64,000 nucleotides of DNA from Planctomycetaceae bacterium (GCA_019636285.1 JAHBXV010000003.1:124001-188000); one strand, 5' to 3'; shown: positions 26,897 to 37,786, counted from the first letter of the stretch. The notes: generated from the sequence alone by a model not told the origin. Program-made: numbers and translations.

Positions 26897-28003
26897 TCAA
26901 TCTCTGAGTGGAATGAGCGCACCACCGTTTCGTGCCGACGCAAGACACGCATCCAAAACCTGTTGCGTCTTGAGGGCGATCTCCCCCCAACTGGGATCGA
27001 TCCGGCCGTCCAGCACGAGCTGCGAAAAAGTGCGAATCATCTGGACTTCCTGCGAGTCCGAACGTCCGTTGGAATACTCATCCAGTTCGACGGAGGTCGA
27101 ACGGTCGACCATGTCGAAATCGCACCCGGTTTGCACCGACCGCGGCTGGCTCACCCTGTAGCCCACGCGAGCCCCATAGAATGGCAGCACGAAGTCGCTC
27201 ACCAGCAGCGATCCGGCCGTCCCGCTCAAATGAGCCCACTGTTGAATTTCGGTTTGGAACGAGCAGTAGAAACCGGCCGAGACGCCATTCTTGAACTGCA
27301 ATTCGGCTGAGAACTCCATTGGAACGGTCGACGGACTGTCGGGAGAGCCGGCGGCATCGATCAGCGTGCCGCGGACCGAGACCGGCATTTCATAGTTCAT
27401 CACCCACAGCGTCAGCCGCACGTTGTACCAGCCAAGATCTCCCAGGCAGCCGTAGGGCTCGAGTTCGCCGTGCATGCGGATGTTCCCTTTCAGGAACTCT
27501 TCCGGCGCCTGGAAACTGAATTGCGACGTGATGCGACGCAGCTGGCCAATTGTCTCCGGCTCGCACAACGTTTGCCGCAACGCGTCGAGCCGGCGGCTGT
27601 GCATGAACATCACGCCGTCCATGAACTGCACGTTCGACCGCTTGCAGGCGGCGAGCATCTCGCGAACGTCATCGGCAGTCACGCCGACCGGCTTCTCGAC
27701 AAGCACATGCTTGCCCGCTTCCGCCGCCCGGATCACCCACGGCTTTCGCAGGCCCGTGGGAAGCGGAATGTAAATCGCGTCGACGTCGGGATGCGAAATC
27801 AGCTCTTCGTACGAGCCCACTGCGGCGACCCCGCCGGGAACGGGATCGGACTGACTACACGACCGAATGAATTCCTCGGCCCGTTCCGTCGATCGGCTGG
27901 CGACCGCGGTAATTCGCGAATTTCCGGCGACTCGCATAGCCCGCCAGTTTTTGCGGGCGATGTTGGCGGTTCCCAGAATCCCCCAGCGGCAATGCGATGT
28001 CAT
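26897..28003 (-). CDS. Gfo/Idh/MocA family oxidoreductase
   Basis: A 368-residue NAD(P)-dependent oxidoreductase. The Rossmann domain starts RWGILGTANIARKN (G-x-G-x-x-A type), followed by VDAIYIPLPTGLR and the EKP motif in HVLVEKPVG with the catalytic Lys. The C-terminal domain has GCLGDLGWYNVRLTLWV, typical of this family's substrate domain. Substrates are usually sugars, inositols or related polyols; the actual one is unknown. It is followed by a terminator and lies 88 bases downstream of the PfaD gene on the same strand, so the two may be co-transcribed. Confidence 0.92.
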   Translation of the reverse strand: MTSHCRWGILGTANIARKNWRAMRVAGNSRITAVASRSTERAEEFIRSCSQSDPVPGGVAAVGSYEELISHPDVDAIYIPLPTGLRKPWVIRAAEAGKHVLVEKPVGVTADDVREMLAACKRSNVQFMDGVMFMHSRRLDALRQTLCEPETIGQLRRITSQFSFQAPEEFLKGNIRMHGELEPYGCLGDLGWYNVRLTLWVMNYEMPVSVRGTLIDAAGSPDSPSTVPMEFSAELQFKNGVSAGFYCSFQTEIQQWAHLSGTAGSLLVSDFVLPFYGARVGYRVSQPRSVQTGCDFDMVDRSTSVELDEYSNGRSDSQEVQMIRTFSQLVLDGRIDPSWGEIALKTQQVLDACLASARNGGALIPLRD

Positions 28004-28091
28004 CGTGACGGCTCCTCGGTCAGCGGCAATCCGGATAGCGGGTTGCCCGACAGAGTAGCCGTCGACGGACGTTTTTTCGACTGCCTTCCGA

Positions 28092-29714
28092 TCAAGCGAA
28101 GTGGGGGGCCAGTTGAGCGTCGGTCAAAGGACTGGTCGTTCCCAGCGTTGTCGGCAGGTCATCGGCAAGCAGCGACAGCATCTGGTACCGTCGACCGTAT
28201 GCCGCACCATACATCAGGTTACGGGCGACGACGGCAACCTTCCGTTCTTCGGCCTTTTCCAGGAAGGTTCCCTTGGTCCACTCGTTGAAGGCCCCCATCG
28301 CTGGACCGCACCAGATCTGGTAGTCCAGCCGTCGCGCCGGATCACCCGAAGTGGCCCAACGAGACGCCTGGCCGAGATACCAGCGGAAAACCAACGCCAT
28401 GCGGTGCTTCGGGTCGCGGTTGGCCTTTTCAAGCTGCTTGGGATCGCGCTCCTGGAAAAACGAGACCGTCTGCGCCCAAACATCATCGAGCGACCGCTGG
28501 AAGACAGTCTTTTCGAGAGAAACTCGTTCCTTTTCCGGAATCGCTTCGATCGATTCGCACGTGCGGTACAACTCGTAGAGTTTGCTGGCCCGCATCGCGA
28601 ACATCGTGCCTCGCTTAAGCACCTGCACCTTCACGCCCATTTCAAACATGTCGGCGGCAGGACACATGATGCAGTCAGCCTGTCCCGCTTCCGCGAGCAT
28701 CTGCCGAACCACGGGGCTGGTTCCCGATTCGACGCAAGCCTGCTGGATTGAACCGGTCATCACATAGGCAGCCCCCAGCGAGAACGCCCCCAGCACACCC
28801 ATGGGGGTCGCCACCCCGCCCGCGGCCCCAACGCGTGGCGCCCGTGCAAACTGGTATTTGGCCTGAATGCGGTCGCGCAGGCTGAGCATGGTCGGCAGCA
28901 ACGTGACCAGCGGTCGATTGTCGGTATGACCGCCCGAGTCGGCCTCAACGGTGACGTCTTCGGCCATGGGAATCAGCTCGGTGAGCTTGGCCTGTTCCGG
29001 AGTCAAATCCCCTTCAGCAACCAGCTGGCTGACGAAGCGTTCGGGCGGCGGTGCGAAGAACTTCTCCGCGACTTCGACGCGCGACACCTTCGCCATCACG
29101 CGGTTCGGCGTGACCACGCTGCCATCGGCGGCGCGGTGAATTCCAGCCGTGCGATACCGGACGATTTCATAGGTCAGGTCGAGAAACGCCGAGGCTTCCG
29201 CCAGGTGAATGCCGCGAGCAAGGTACAGATCGGTCACGGCCCGCTCGCGCCCCGGCTCCGCGGGGCTGTGAATGTAATTGAATCCGTAGGGCCGATCACC
29301 CAGTTGCCGCTGGATGGCATCAATGGCCTGTTCGACGCGGGGAAGCGGTACGCCAGCCGCGCCGAAGATCCCCAACATCCCCGCCTTCGACATTTCGACG
29401 ACGATTTCGACCGAAGCAATCCCCGTCGCCATCCCGCCGGAAACATAGGCGTACCGAAGTCCATGAATGTCGCGGAAGTGACGGTCGCCCAGTTGGCCGG
29501 GGGTACACGCAGGAACCCAGCCAGAGATGGCAAGCCCCGATTCATCGGGATGTCCGCCGATTCCCAGGCCCGTCTTCCCTTTGCTTTGAACGACAACAAG
29601 CGGAGCCGCCAGTTCGCCCAGGAGTCGCCGGGATGATTCCGGATCATTCAACCAGGCCACGTCGGAAGCGGACCAGCGACCTTGGCCGGCGGCGGGGGGG
29701 GCGGATGTCTTCAC
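28092..29714 (-). CDS. PfaD-family enoyl reductase (2-nitropropane dioxygenase-like)
   Basis: A 540-residue protein from GTG 29714, with AAGGA upstream. It matches the PfaD/PksE family: KTGLGIGGHPDESGLAISG near the N-terminus, RYAYVSGGMATGIASVEIV, a flavin-binding TIM barrel with AGGVATPMGVLGAFSLGAAYVMTGSIQQAC, and the C-terminal extension with FRWYLGQASRWATSGD and WCGPAMGAFNEW. PfaD proteins are FMN-dependent trans-acting enoyl reductases for polyunsaturated fatty-acid and polyketide synthases. No synthase, acyl carrier or acyltransferase gene is nearby, so this copy is an orphan within the window. Its divergent neighbour accB suggests a link to lipid synthesis, which is inference. Confidence 0.9.
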   Translation of the reverse strand: MKTSAPPAAGQGRWSASDVAWLNDPESSRRLLGELAAPLVVVQSKGKTGLGIGGHPDESGLAISGWVPACTPGQLGDRHFRDIHGLRYAYVSGGMATGIASVEIVVEMSKAGMLGIFGAAGVPLPRVEQAIDAIQRQLGDRPYGFNYIHSPAEPGRERAVTDLYLARGIHLAEASAFLDLTYEIVRYRTAGIHRAADGSVVTPNRVMAKVSRVEVAEKFFAPPPERFVSQLVAEGDLTPEQAKLTELIPMAEDVTVEADSGGHTDNRPLVTLLPTMLSLRDRIQAKYQFARAPRVGAAGGVATPMGVLGAFSLGAAYVMTGSIQQACVESGTSPVVRQMLAEAGQADCIMCPAADMFEMGVKVQVLKRGTMFAMRASKLYELYRTCESIEAIPEKERVSLEKTVFQRSLDDVWAQTVSFFQERDPKQLEKANRDPKHRMALVFRWYLGQASRWATSGDPARRLDYQIWCGPAMGAFNEWTKGTFLEKAEERKVAVVARNLMYGAAYGRRYQMLSLLADDLPTTLGTTSPLTDAQLAPHFA

Positions 29715-30425
29715 GGAGTCGAATTCCTTGACACTTCAAGAACTTACGCAATTTTCCGGCTCATGAACCGGTTAACAATCCCACATTGGGGCGTCGTGCC
29801 TGTGACTTAACTTACTTCATTCAGCGCCTGCAAGCTGCCCGGCAGGTCGGGCGAATGGGTTAAATGATCTTCCAAGTGAGCCCGATGCAAGTTGGCTGGG
29901 CTTGGGAGGTCCAGTAGGGAGACTTGACGTCGCCCGCGCGCCATGACTACCATCCCGAACCAAACTTCTGATTGGGGCTTGATTTGTGACATTATTCGTT
30001 AGTTTGGGAGGACTGTCGGACGCTCGTCAATCCGCCAATTGGATTCTCAGCCCCGATTGCGCCGGGTAGCACGTTTCCTCGGCATTTTCGACAGAGACGG
30101 CCAGTGAAGGCCCTGCCGGGGAACAATCGTGGGACTTGAGGGCGACAACTCCCTTCATCGCGATCAGAATCGAAACGAATTTAAGGATGGCTGGAACTTG
30201 GCAATGTTCAATTCCACTGTCGTAGGGTTGAATGAGTCGACAATTTCGCGTCATCTGTGTCGCAGGTGGGCGGCGACCTTTCGAACGACATCGCTGACTG
30301 GGGTTGGCCACGGCTCGTGAATCGTCGGGAAAATTGAATCACGGCTGGATATCGAAGCAAAGATCATCCACCGATTTTGAACTCATTGCGTGAAGGATCT
30401 GGCTCCGGGAGCCAGTCGAGGCGAG
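29715..30425. other. Long divergent intergenic region between pfaD-like and accB genes
   Basis: About 700 bases with no convincing gene on either strand. It should contain the divergent promoters for the PfaD gene and the accB operon. I see no tRNA fold or named riboswitch. Short inverted repeats are present, the clearest being the hairpin at 30399-30415. Confidence 0.5.
30399..30415 (+). promoter_or_regulatory. Hairpin directly before the accB ribosome site
   Basis: CTGGCTC-CGG-GAGCCAG is a perfect seven-pair stem with a three-base loop. It ends two bases before GAGG at 30418-30421, which would serve the ATG at 30426. If translation starts at GTG 30390 the hairpin is coding; if at 30426 it could affect ribosome access. 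Confidence 0.4.
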
Positions 30426-30989
30426 ATGCAAAAGAAAACCAAACGGGTCTCCAGCGGCCAGGTGAGTGCCGAAAACCAGACGGGTGATGGCATGGGTGAG
30501 GGTGTTCCGGCGGGTGAATCGTTCGATCTCGCGAAGCTCCAGCAGCTTTTCGAGTTGATGGAAAAGCACGATCTCACCGATGTGCAACTGCGCAACGGCG
30601 AGACGCAGTGGCGGCTGCGACGCGGCACGCAGCCGGTCTATGCGGCCCCCATGGTCGCGGCACCGATGCCTGCCGCCGCGCCGCTGGCCCCTGCGGCCAC
30701 GGCTCCGGCCGCTCCATCGGCACCGTCCGTGCCAGCGAACGAAGATGCGGGCGGACTGGTCATCAAAAGCCCGACCGTGGGGACGTTCTATGCCGCTCCC
30801 ACCCCGGACGATCCGTCGTTCGTGCAGGTCGGCACCAAAGTGAACAAGAAGACGGTCGTCTGCCTGATCGAGGCAATGAAGGTCTTCAACCAGATTGAAG
30901 CGGAAGTCGATGGGACGATCAGCGCGGTGCTGGTCAAGAACGGAGATCCGGTCGAATTCGGCCAGCCTTTGTTCCGCGTCTCTCCGTAG
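30426..30989 (+). CDS. accB: Biotin carboxyl carrier protein of acetyl-CoA carboxylase
   Basis: Start taken as ATG 30426 (187 residues); GTG 30390 and ATG 30492 are in-frame alternatives, and homologous sequence begins only near [16 protein letters not shown]. An Ala/Pro-rich linker (about 75-110) precedes the biotinyl domain, which has [15 protein letters not shown] and the biotin attachment site [10 protein letters not shown], with the Lys modified. It carries the carboxyl group from AccC to the carboxyltransferase in the first step of fatty-acid synthesis. It precedes accC, separated by 294 bases. Confidence 0.94.
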   Translation: MQKKTKRVSSGQVSAENQTGDGMGEGVPAGESFDLAKLQQLFELMEKHDLTDVQLRNGETQWRLRRGTQPVYAAPMVAAPMPAAAPLAPAATAPAAPSAPSVPANEDAGGLVIKSPTVGTFYAAPTPDDPSFVQVGTKVNKKTVVCLIEAMKVFNQIEAEVDGTISAVLVKNGDPVEFGQPLFRVSP

Positions 30990-31283
30990 AGGTGCCTTCA
31001 GGATTTCTGTCGGGCGAGCCCATCGGGCAGGAAAACCCCGCGGGCGGCCGTCTGGACGATCTCCTGAACATCAACGGGTTTTCGCGGTGTTGAGACGGCC
31101 GGCAAACTGCTTGCCATGTCGGTCAATGGGCCGCGATCGGGTAGGGATGCTTGCATGCTCCCGTGGGGCCGCTGCTGACGGAGGAGGCGCCGCGGGCTGG
31201 CTCCGGGGCAACGTCGGTATCCCGGTTGATCGACCGGCGGACGATCCAAGGCAAAGAACGAGAACCTCAAGAGTTCGGATCTT
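30990..31283. other. Spacer between accB and accC
   Basis: An unusually long gap for an accBC pair. No coding frame looks real. No strong terminator is visible, so accC may be read through from accB or may have its own promoter here. Confidence 0.35.
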
Positions 31284-32630
31284 ATGTTTCAACGCATTCT
31301 GGTGGCCAATCGCGGCGAGATCGCGCTGCGGATTTTCCGGGCCTGCCGCGAGCTGGGAATTGAGACCGTCGGGGTCTGCAGCGAGGCGGACCGCGGCGCG
31401 GACTATTTGAAGCTGGCAAACGAAGCCTATTGCATTGGCCCGGCCCAGGCCGCCAACAGCTATCTGCTCATCAAGAACATCATCGCCGCTGCCGAAATCG
31501 GCAACGTTCAGGCGATTCACCCCGGCTACGGCTTCCTCGCCGAGAACGAGCACTTCGCTGAAGTCTGCCGCAGTTGCAACATCGAGTTTATCGGCCCGTC
31601 GGTTGAGGCCATGTCAAAACTCGGCGACAAGGTGACCGCGAAGGAAATCGCTCGCGAGGCGAAGGTCAGCACGGTCCCCGGCAGCGACGGGCTTGTCGCC
31701 AGCGAAGAACATGCCCTGCGAATCGCCAATGAGATCGGCTATCCGGTCCTCATCAAGGCGACGGCCGGCGGTGGCGGCAAGGGGATGCGTGTTGCCCGCA
31801 ACGACATTTCCCTCAAGACCGGCTTCAAGCAGGCCGCCATCGAAGCTGACAAGGCGTTTGGCAATCCCGGCGTTTACATCGAAAAATACATCGAAAATCC
31901 TCGCCACGTCGAAGTGCAGATCATCGCCGACATGCATGGTGAAGTGGTTCACCTCTGGGAACGGGACTGCTCGACTCAGCGGCGACACCAGAAGCTGATC
32001 GAGGAGTCGCCCGCCCCGAATCTGCCGCTGTCCGTCCGCGAAGACATCTGCAAGTCGGCCGTCCGTCTGGTGAAGACGGCGAACTACCACAACGCCGGGA
32101 CGGTGGAGTTCATCGTCGACAAGAACAACCAGTTCTACTTCATCGAGGTCAATGCCCGAATTCAGGTCGAGCACCCGGTGACCGAAATGGTGACCGGCAC
32201 CGACCTGATTCAGCAGCAGATTCGCGTCGCTTCCGGAGAGCCGCTCCCCTGGAAGCAGCGGAATATTCCCTGCAACGGCGCCGCGATCGAAGTGCGCATC
32301 AACGCGGAAGACCCGGATAACGACTTCCGTGGCTGTCCGGGCCGCATTACGAAGCTGCGAATTCCCGGCGGAAACGGCGTGCGATTCGACTCTCACGTCC
32401 ACGAAGGCTACATGATTCCCCCCTATTACGATTCGATGATCGGCAAGCTCATCGTCCACAAACCGACTCGCGAGGAGGCTATTGCCTGTCTGCGGCGCTG
32501 TCTCGACGAGTTCGTTCTGGAAGGCGTGAAGACCTCGATTCCTTTGCTGAAGCGAATCGTCAATAATTCGGCCTTCGTGGACGGTCGCATGGACACCACG
32601 TTCGTCGAACAGCACTTGTTGAACAGGTAA
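31284..32630 (+). CDS. accC: Biotin carboxylase subunit of acetyl-CoA carboxylase
   Basis: A 448-residue ATP-grasp enzyme of normal length. It begins [17 protein letters not shown] and has [10 protein letters not shown], the ATP loop [13 protein letters not shown], the segment [16 protein letters not shown] and [16 protein letters not shown] (usually FIEMNTRIQVEH). It carboxylates the biotin of AccB using bicarbonate and ATP. The phosphofructokinase gene starts five bases after its stop, so they are probably one transcript, an uncommon pairing. Confidence 0.97.
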   Translation: MFQRILVANRGEIALRIFRACRELGIETVGVCSEADRGADYLKLANEAYCIGPAQAANSYLLIKNIIAAAEIGNVQAIHPGYGFLAENEHFAEVCRSCNIEFIGPSVEAMSKLGDKVTAKEIAREAKVSTVPGSDGLVASEEHALRIANEIGYPVLIKATAGGGGKGMRVARNDISLKTGFKQAAIEADKAFGNPGVYIEKYIENPRHVEVQIIADMHGEVVHLWERDCSTQRRHQKLIEESPAPNLPLSVREDICKSAVRLVKTANYHNAGTVEFIVDKNNQFYFIEVNARIQVEHPVTEMVTGTDLIQQQIRVASGEPLPWKQRNIPCNGAAIEVRINAEDPDNDFRGCPGRITKLRIPGGNGVRFDSHVHEGYMIPPYYDSMIGKLIVHKPTREEAIACLRRCLDEFVLEGVKTSIPLLKRIVNNSAFVDGRMDTTFVEQHLLNR

Positions 32631-32635
32631 ATCTC

Positions 32636-33670
32636 ATGAAGGTTGGCATCCTGACGGGGGGCGGCGATTGCCCCGGTTTGAATCCCGTGATCCGCGGCGT
32701 CGTCCGATCGATCCAGAACGCGGGTGGCGAGGTCGTCGGCCTCCTCGAAGGCTGGCGCGGAGCCATCAAGGGCCTGACGACACCCCTGACCATCGAAAAT
32801 ACGGACGAAATCCTCGGCAAGGGAGGGACGATTCTCGGATCGTCTCGAACCAACCCCTACAAGCGCCCGGAAGACGTTCAGGAACTGCTCAAGACCTATG
32901 AACGGCTCGGCCTCAATGCGTTGGTTGCGATCGGCGGCGACGACACGCTGGGTGTCGCCAGCAAGCTCTACGCCGACTACAAGCTGAACACGGTCGGTTG
33001 CCCCAAAACGATCGACAACGATCTGAGCTGCACCGACGTGACATTTGGGTTCGATACGGCCATCAACATCTGCCTGGATGCTATCGAACGCCTCCGCACG
33101 ACCGTCGAGTCGCATCGCCGGATCGCAGTCGTCGAGACAATGGGCCGCCACGCGGGCTGGATCGCCCTCGAAGCTGGCATGGCTGCCGGTGCCGACTACA
33201 TTCTGCTGCCGGAGTACCCGGCCGACGTCGAAAAGATGTGCAAGGTTCTCGCCGACCGTCGCGCCGCTGGCAAGAAGTACGGCATCGTGGTCGTCAGCGA
33301 AGGGGCCAAGGTCACGCCGGACGAAGGGTACGTGACGCAGAACGCGAAGGTCGACGACTTCGGCCACGTTTCACTTGGCGGAGTCGGAAATCTCGTTGCC
33401 GAAATCATCGAAAAGAAGCTTGGCGTCGAGACACGTTGCGTCGTGCTGGGACATATCCAGCGCGGCGGATCGCCCACCGCGTTCGATCGTATTCTGGGGA
33501 CGCGTCTCGGCATCAACGCTGGCCGCCTTGTCCTGCAAGGCAAGTTCGGGCGCATGGTCGCCTTGCAGGGCACCTCCATCGTGGACGTCGCCCTCGCTGA
33601 TGCGGTCGGTAAATCCAAGGTCGTCGACGACGACTTCTATCGCGACGCGGCCGAATTCTTCGAAGCGTAA
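32636..33670 (+). CDS. 6-phosphofructokinase, probably pyrophosphate-dependent
   Basis: A 344-residue phosphofructokinase. It has [44 protein letters not shown] and [15 protein letters not shown]. At the two residues that separate phosphoryl donors (Gly104 and Gly124 in E. coli PfkA) it has Asp (GGDD) and Lys (PKTIDND), the combination found in PPi-dependent enzymes. So it probably interconverts fructose 6-phosphate and fructose 1,6-bisphosphate reversibly with pyrophosphate, in the cytoplasm. It follows accC by five bases and ends at a strong terminator. Confidence 0.92.
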   Translation: MKVGILTGGGDCPGLNPVIRGVVRSIQNAGGEVVGLLEGWRGAIKGLTTPLTIENTDEILGKGGTILGSSRTNPYKRPEDVQELLKTYERLGLNALVAIGGDDTLGVASKLYADYKLNTVGCPKTIDNDLSCTDVTFGFDTAINICLDAIERLRTTVESHRRIAVVETMGRHAGWIALEAGMAAGADYILLPEYPADVEKMCKVLADRRAAGKKYGIVVVSEGAKVTPDEGYVTQNAKVDDFGHVSLGGVGNLVAEIIEKKLGVETRCVVLGHIQRGGSPTAFDRILGTRLGINAGRLVLQGKFGRMVALQGTSIVDVALADAVGKSKVVDDDFYRDAAEFFEA

Positions 33671-33702
33671 TCGCGTTACGCGACTCAATCCGACGATTTC
33701 CC

Positions 33703-33737
33703 CGGGCGGCCCGTCAAACGGCCGCCCGTTTTCGTTT
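33703..33737 (+). terminator. Rho-independent terminator after phosphofructokinase
   Basis: CGGGCGGCC (33703-33711) pairs perfectly with GGCCGCCCG (33720-33728) around an eight-base loop, followed by TTTTCGTTT. It lies 32 bases after the stop. Confidence 0.88.
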
Positions 33738-33769
33738 GGGGTCACCAAATTGCCGGATCGCGAACTCCG

Positions 33770-34489
33770 TCACGTGATGTCAGACTTCTTTGCCGGAGCG
33801 ATCGTGTAGCGATTGAGGACCGCCCGTCGGACTTGGCGGCATTGCTCGATCCCCCACCGTAACTGCAGCGAAGCCGAATCCTGCAGGAACGTAAACGCCA
33901 CGATCGTCAGGACGAGGCCGGCCACAAAAAGACCGCGGTTCAGACTTCGAGCCGACTCGATCGACGAGACGACCAGCAGCCACCACGGGCGATGATGCTG
34001 CGCCCTCTGTGTGACGGGAGGCCTTAACAGGTCGGCGATTGTCACTGCGGCATCGACTAGCACGGTTTCGTCGCGGGACCGGCCAGTGGCAAAATCAGCC
34101 CGAGCCCAGCGAGCGGCGAACTCCGGGTCGTCGCGCAGCGCATCCCGAATCTGGGCCAGCTTCACACAGCGCTCGTCAAGGAGCCGCATTTCCTCGCGCA
34201 GCCCATCTGCCCGATTCCGCAGCTCTCCCATTTCGGTCAGCCGACTGGCCAGCGCCGCAACGGCGAACATACCGAAGGCGACTGTCAACGTGATCCAGAA
34301 TGCCAGGGAGACGGCCAGGGACGGTTGATTTGAATCGGCGACCGCTTCCGAATTTGAATGGGGATTGGGACAAGGCTGCTCGACGGACGGCTGCCGTGGT
34401 CGCCACCCCGGAAGCGGGAACCAGCGACGCGACGGTTCGACGGTCTGCCGAAAAGCCGACAAAGCGCGTCTCCCTGCGAAACATCTCAC
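33770..34489 (-). CDS. Membrane coiled-coil protein, weakly DivIC/FtsB-like
   Basis: A 239-residue frame; the first 50 residues are basic and low in complexity, and the true start may be further in. A membrane helix at about 59-80 is followed at once by a coiled coil (EMGELRNRADGLREEMRLLD) and then ALRDDPEFAARWARADFATG. That order, helix then coiled coil then a D-P-E-F-x-A-R-x-A-R segment, is the pattern of FtsB/DivIC septum proteins. A second membrane helix lies at about 185-203. The resemblance is a reading by eye, and the extra C-terminal half is not typical. It lies downstream of enolase beyond a terminator. Confidence 0.6.
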   Translation of the reverse strand: MRCFAGRRALSAFRQTVEPSRRWFPLPGWRPRQPSVEQPCPNPHSNSEAVADSNQPSLAVSLAFWITLTVAFGMFAVAALASRLTEMGELRNRADGLREEMRLLDERCVKLAQIRDALRDDPEFAARWARADFATGRSRDETVLVDAAVTIADLLRPPVTQRAQHHRPWWLLVVSSIESARSLNRGLFVAGLVLTIVAFTFLQDSASLQLRWGIEQCRQVRRAVLNRYTIAPAKKSDIT

Positions 34490-34606
34490 GAAAAATCAGC
34501 GAGAACAGTGCACGACGACGTCCACGGAGTCGCCTTATTCGGCAGATCGGCAGAATTCGCGGGGCTGCTCCATAGGAATGGTGATTCCGCGGGTTGCAGC
34601 GGCTGC

Positions 34607-34656
34607 GAAAAGCCGACGCCCTTCGCAAGCTGCCCAAAACAGCCGGCGAAGGGCGT
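34607..34656 (-). terminator. Rho-independent terminator after enolase
   Basis: On the minus strand ACGCCCTTCGC (34656-34646) pairs perfectly with GCGAAGGGCGT (34626-34616), and the second arm is followed by CGGCTTTT. It lies about 29 bases after the enolase stop. Confidence 0.82.
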
Positions 34657-34684
34657 GATCTTTATCGCGTCAGCATCCAGCGGA

Positions 34685-36046
<1,362 letters not shown>

Positions 36047-36212
36047 TCAGAAACGGCGTTGTACCAGACCGAATGCTGCGGTTCCATCAGCGGGAATGAA
36101 TTCCAAGCCAGGTTTCAGCGGCTGCGATGAGATCGGGCTGCCGAGTTGGCCGATCGGTTCGGGGTGGCTATCATCCCGCCAGCGTCAAAAAGGTGTCCGA
36201 GACCGTCTGAAT

Positions 36213-36228
36213 ATGAACCTGCGTTCAT
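36213..36228. promoter_or_regulatory. Perfect dyad upstream of mqnD
   Basis: ATGAAC-CTGC-GTTCAT, six-base arms with a four-base spacer, lies 46 bases before the mqnD start in the eno/mqnD divergent region. The core GAAC-N4-GTTC equals the LexA box core of Bacillus and mycobacteria, but no SOS link is otherwise indicated. It may be an operator for another regulator or a chance palindrome. The rest of the region (35963-36273) shows no gene. Confidence 0.35.
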
Positions 36229-36273
36229 GTTCTCGGTCCCGAGGTCGAGTAATTCGCGAAGGTTGGGTTTCTC

Positions 36274-37131
36274 ATGAGCACGGCGACAGCGTCTGAACAG
36301 ATTTTGATTCGTGTCGGTCACAGCCCGGATCCGGACGACGCGTTCATGTTCCATGCCCTTGCGAACGACAAGATTCCGACTGGCAAGTATTGCTTCACGC
36401 ATGAACTCCAGGACATCCAGACTCTCAACGAACGGGCTCTGCGCGGCGAACTGGAATTGACCGCCGTCAGTCTGCATGGTTTCGCGTACATGACCGACAA
36501 GTACGCCCTGTGCGCCTGCGGCTGCAGCATGGGCGACGATTACGGGCCCATGGTTGTCACCCGCGAACCGATGGGAATGGGCGACCTCGCAGGCAAGCGA
36601 ATCGCCATTCCGGGCAAGCTCACGACTGCGTACCTCGCCCTCCAACTCGCCATCGGCCAGAACTTTACACCCATTCTTTACGCATTCGATGACATCCTGC
36701 GGGCCGTTCGCGAGAAGGAAGTCGATGCGGGACTGATCATTCACGAAGGCCAGCTCACCTACCAGCAGGACGGCCTGCACCTGGTTGTTGACCTCGGGAA
36801 ATGGTGGCTCAAGGAGACCGGACTGCCATTGCCGCTGGGCGGCAACGCCATTCGCCGCGACCTGGGTCAGCCAGCGATGACCGAAGTGACGGCTCTCCTG
36901 AAGCAAAGCATCGAGTACGGCCTTGAACACCGGGCCGAAGCCCTCGCGCACGCTCTGCAATACGGCCGCGACCTCGATCAGGGTCAGGCCGACAAGTTCG
37001 TGGGGATGTACGTCAACGACTGGACGATCGATTTCGGCGAACGCGGCCGCAAGGCGGTCCGCACGCTACTCGACCGGGCCTACGAAGCGAAGATCATTCC
37101 CCATCGGGTCGACCTGGAATTCATCGGCTAG
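36274..37131 (+). CDS. mqnD: 1,4-dihydroxy-6-naphthoate synthase (futalosine pathway)
   Basis: A 285-residue protein of the MqnA/MqnD periplasmic-binding-protein fold, with the MqnD-type start VGHSPDPDDAFMFHALA, then LTAVSLHGFAYMTDKYAL and IIHEGQLTYQQDGLHLVVDLG, which match MqnD rather than MqnA. It cleaves cyclic de-hypoxanthinyl futalosine to 1,4-dihydroxy-6-naphthoate, so menaquinone is made by the futalosine route. This fits complex I at 46629-54790, which can feed electrons to menaquinone. No other mqn gene is in the window. Start chosen at ATG 36274. Confidence 0.9.
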   Translation: MSTATASEQILIRVGHSPDPDDAFMFHALANDKIPTGKYCFTHELQDIQTLNERALRGELELTAVSLHGFAYMTDKYALCACGCSMGDDYGPMVVTREPMGMGDLAGKRIAIPGKLTTAYLALQLAIGQNFTPILYAFDDILRAVREKEVDAGLIIHEGQLTYQQDGLHLVVDLGKWWLKETGLPLPLGGNAIRRDLGQPAMTEVTALLKQSIEYGLEHRAEALAHALQYGRDLDQGQADKFVGMYVNDWTIDFGERGRKAVRTLLDRAYEAKIIPHRVDLEFIG

Positions 37132-37222
37132 CATCGAAGACGGATTGCTCTTGCCGCAATCGCTGGACGTCTGCTATAGGCGTCTGAAGTGCAGGATTGG
37201 CAAGAGTTTCTGAAAGATTGCC

Positions 37223-37777
37223 ATGGATGGCCGTCCCGTCGTGCTTGCCGTCGGGCTCCTTATTCTTAATGGGCTTGGGTGCGCGACTGCGCCGCGAACG
37301 GCGGCGACGGCCGCCAACCCGGTCTTCGTGCGCGCGAATAACCCCGACGCCGTCTGGGAACGGGCGGTGGATGTGCTGCACGCCAACTACTTCGAAATCG
37401 CCCAGGAAAACCGGCTCGATGGACGCATCGAGACCGCCTACAAAACCGGGGCGGGCGTACTTGAGCCGTGGCATCACGATTCGGTTGGCTGGGAAAACCG
37501 AATGGAAAGCACGCTGCAATCGATCCGCCGCAAGGCCTACATTGGCATCACCCCGGCGGACGGAGGCTACTTTGTCTCGGTCGAGGTCTTCAAAGAACTG
37601 GAAGACGTGCAGCAGGCCGCGAATTCGGCCGGCAGCGCAACTTTCCTGGACAATTCGCCCCTCCAGCGCAACCTGACGACTGTCGTCGGGCAGGCGTCCC
37701 CGTCCGGCTGGATTCCAAAAGGACGCGACCCGGCGCTCGAATCACTCCTTCTGAGCGAGCTGATTTCGGGCCGGTGA
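37223..37777 (+). CDS. Putative lipoprotein of unknown function
   Basis: A 184-residue protein with a hydrophobic N-terminus ending in LILNGLGCAT. Cys20 would be the lipid-attachment site, although the residues before it do not fit the standard lipobox perfectly. The rest has one folded domain of about 120 residues (NPDAVWERAVDVLHANYFEIAQEN, GYFVSVEVFKELEDVQQ). I recognise no named family. It follows mqnD by 91 bases in the same direction and converges on the uracil-DNA glycosylase gene nine bases away. Confidence 0.7.
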   Translation: MDGRPVVLAVGLLILNGLGCATAPRTAATAANPVFVRANNPDAVWERAVDVLHANYFEIAQENRLDGRIETAYKTGAGVLEPWHHDSVGWENRMESTLQSIRRKAYIGITPADGGYFVSVEVFKELEDVQQAANSAGSATFLDNSPLQRNLTTVVGQASPSGWIPKGRDPALESLLLSELISGR

Positions 37778-37786
37778 TCACAGTTC

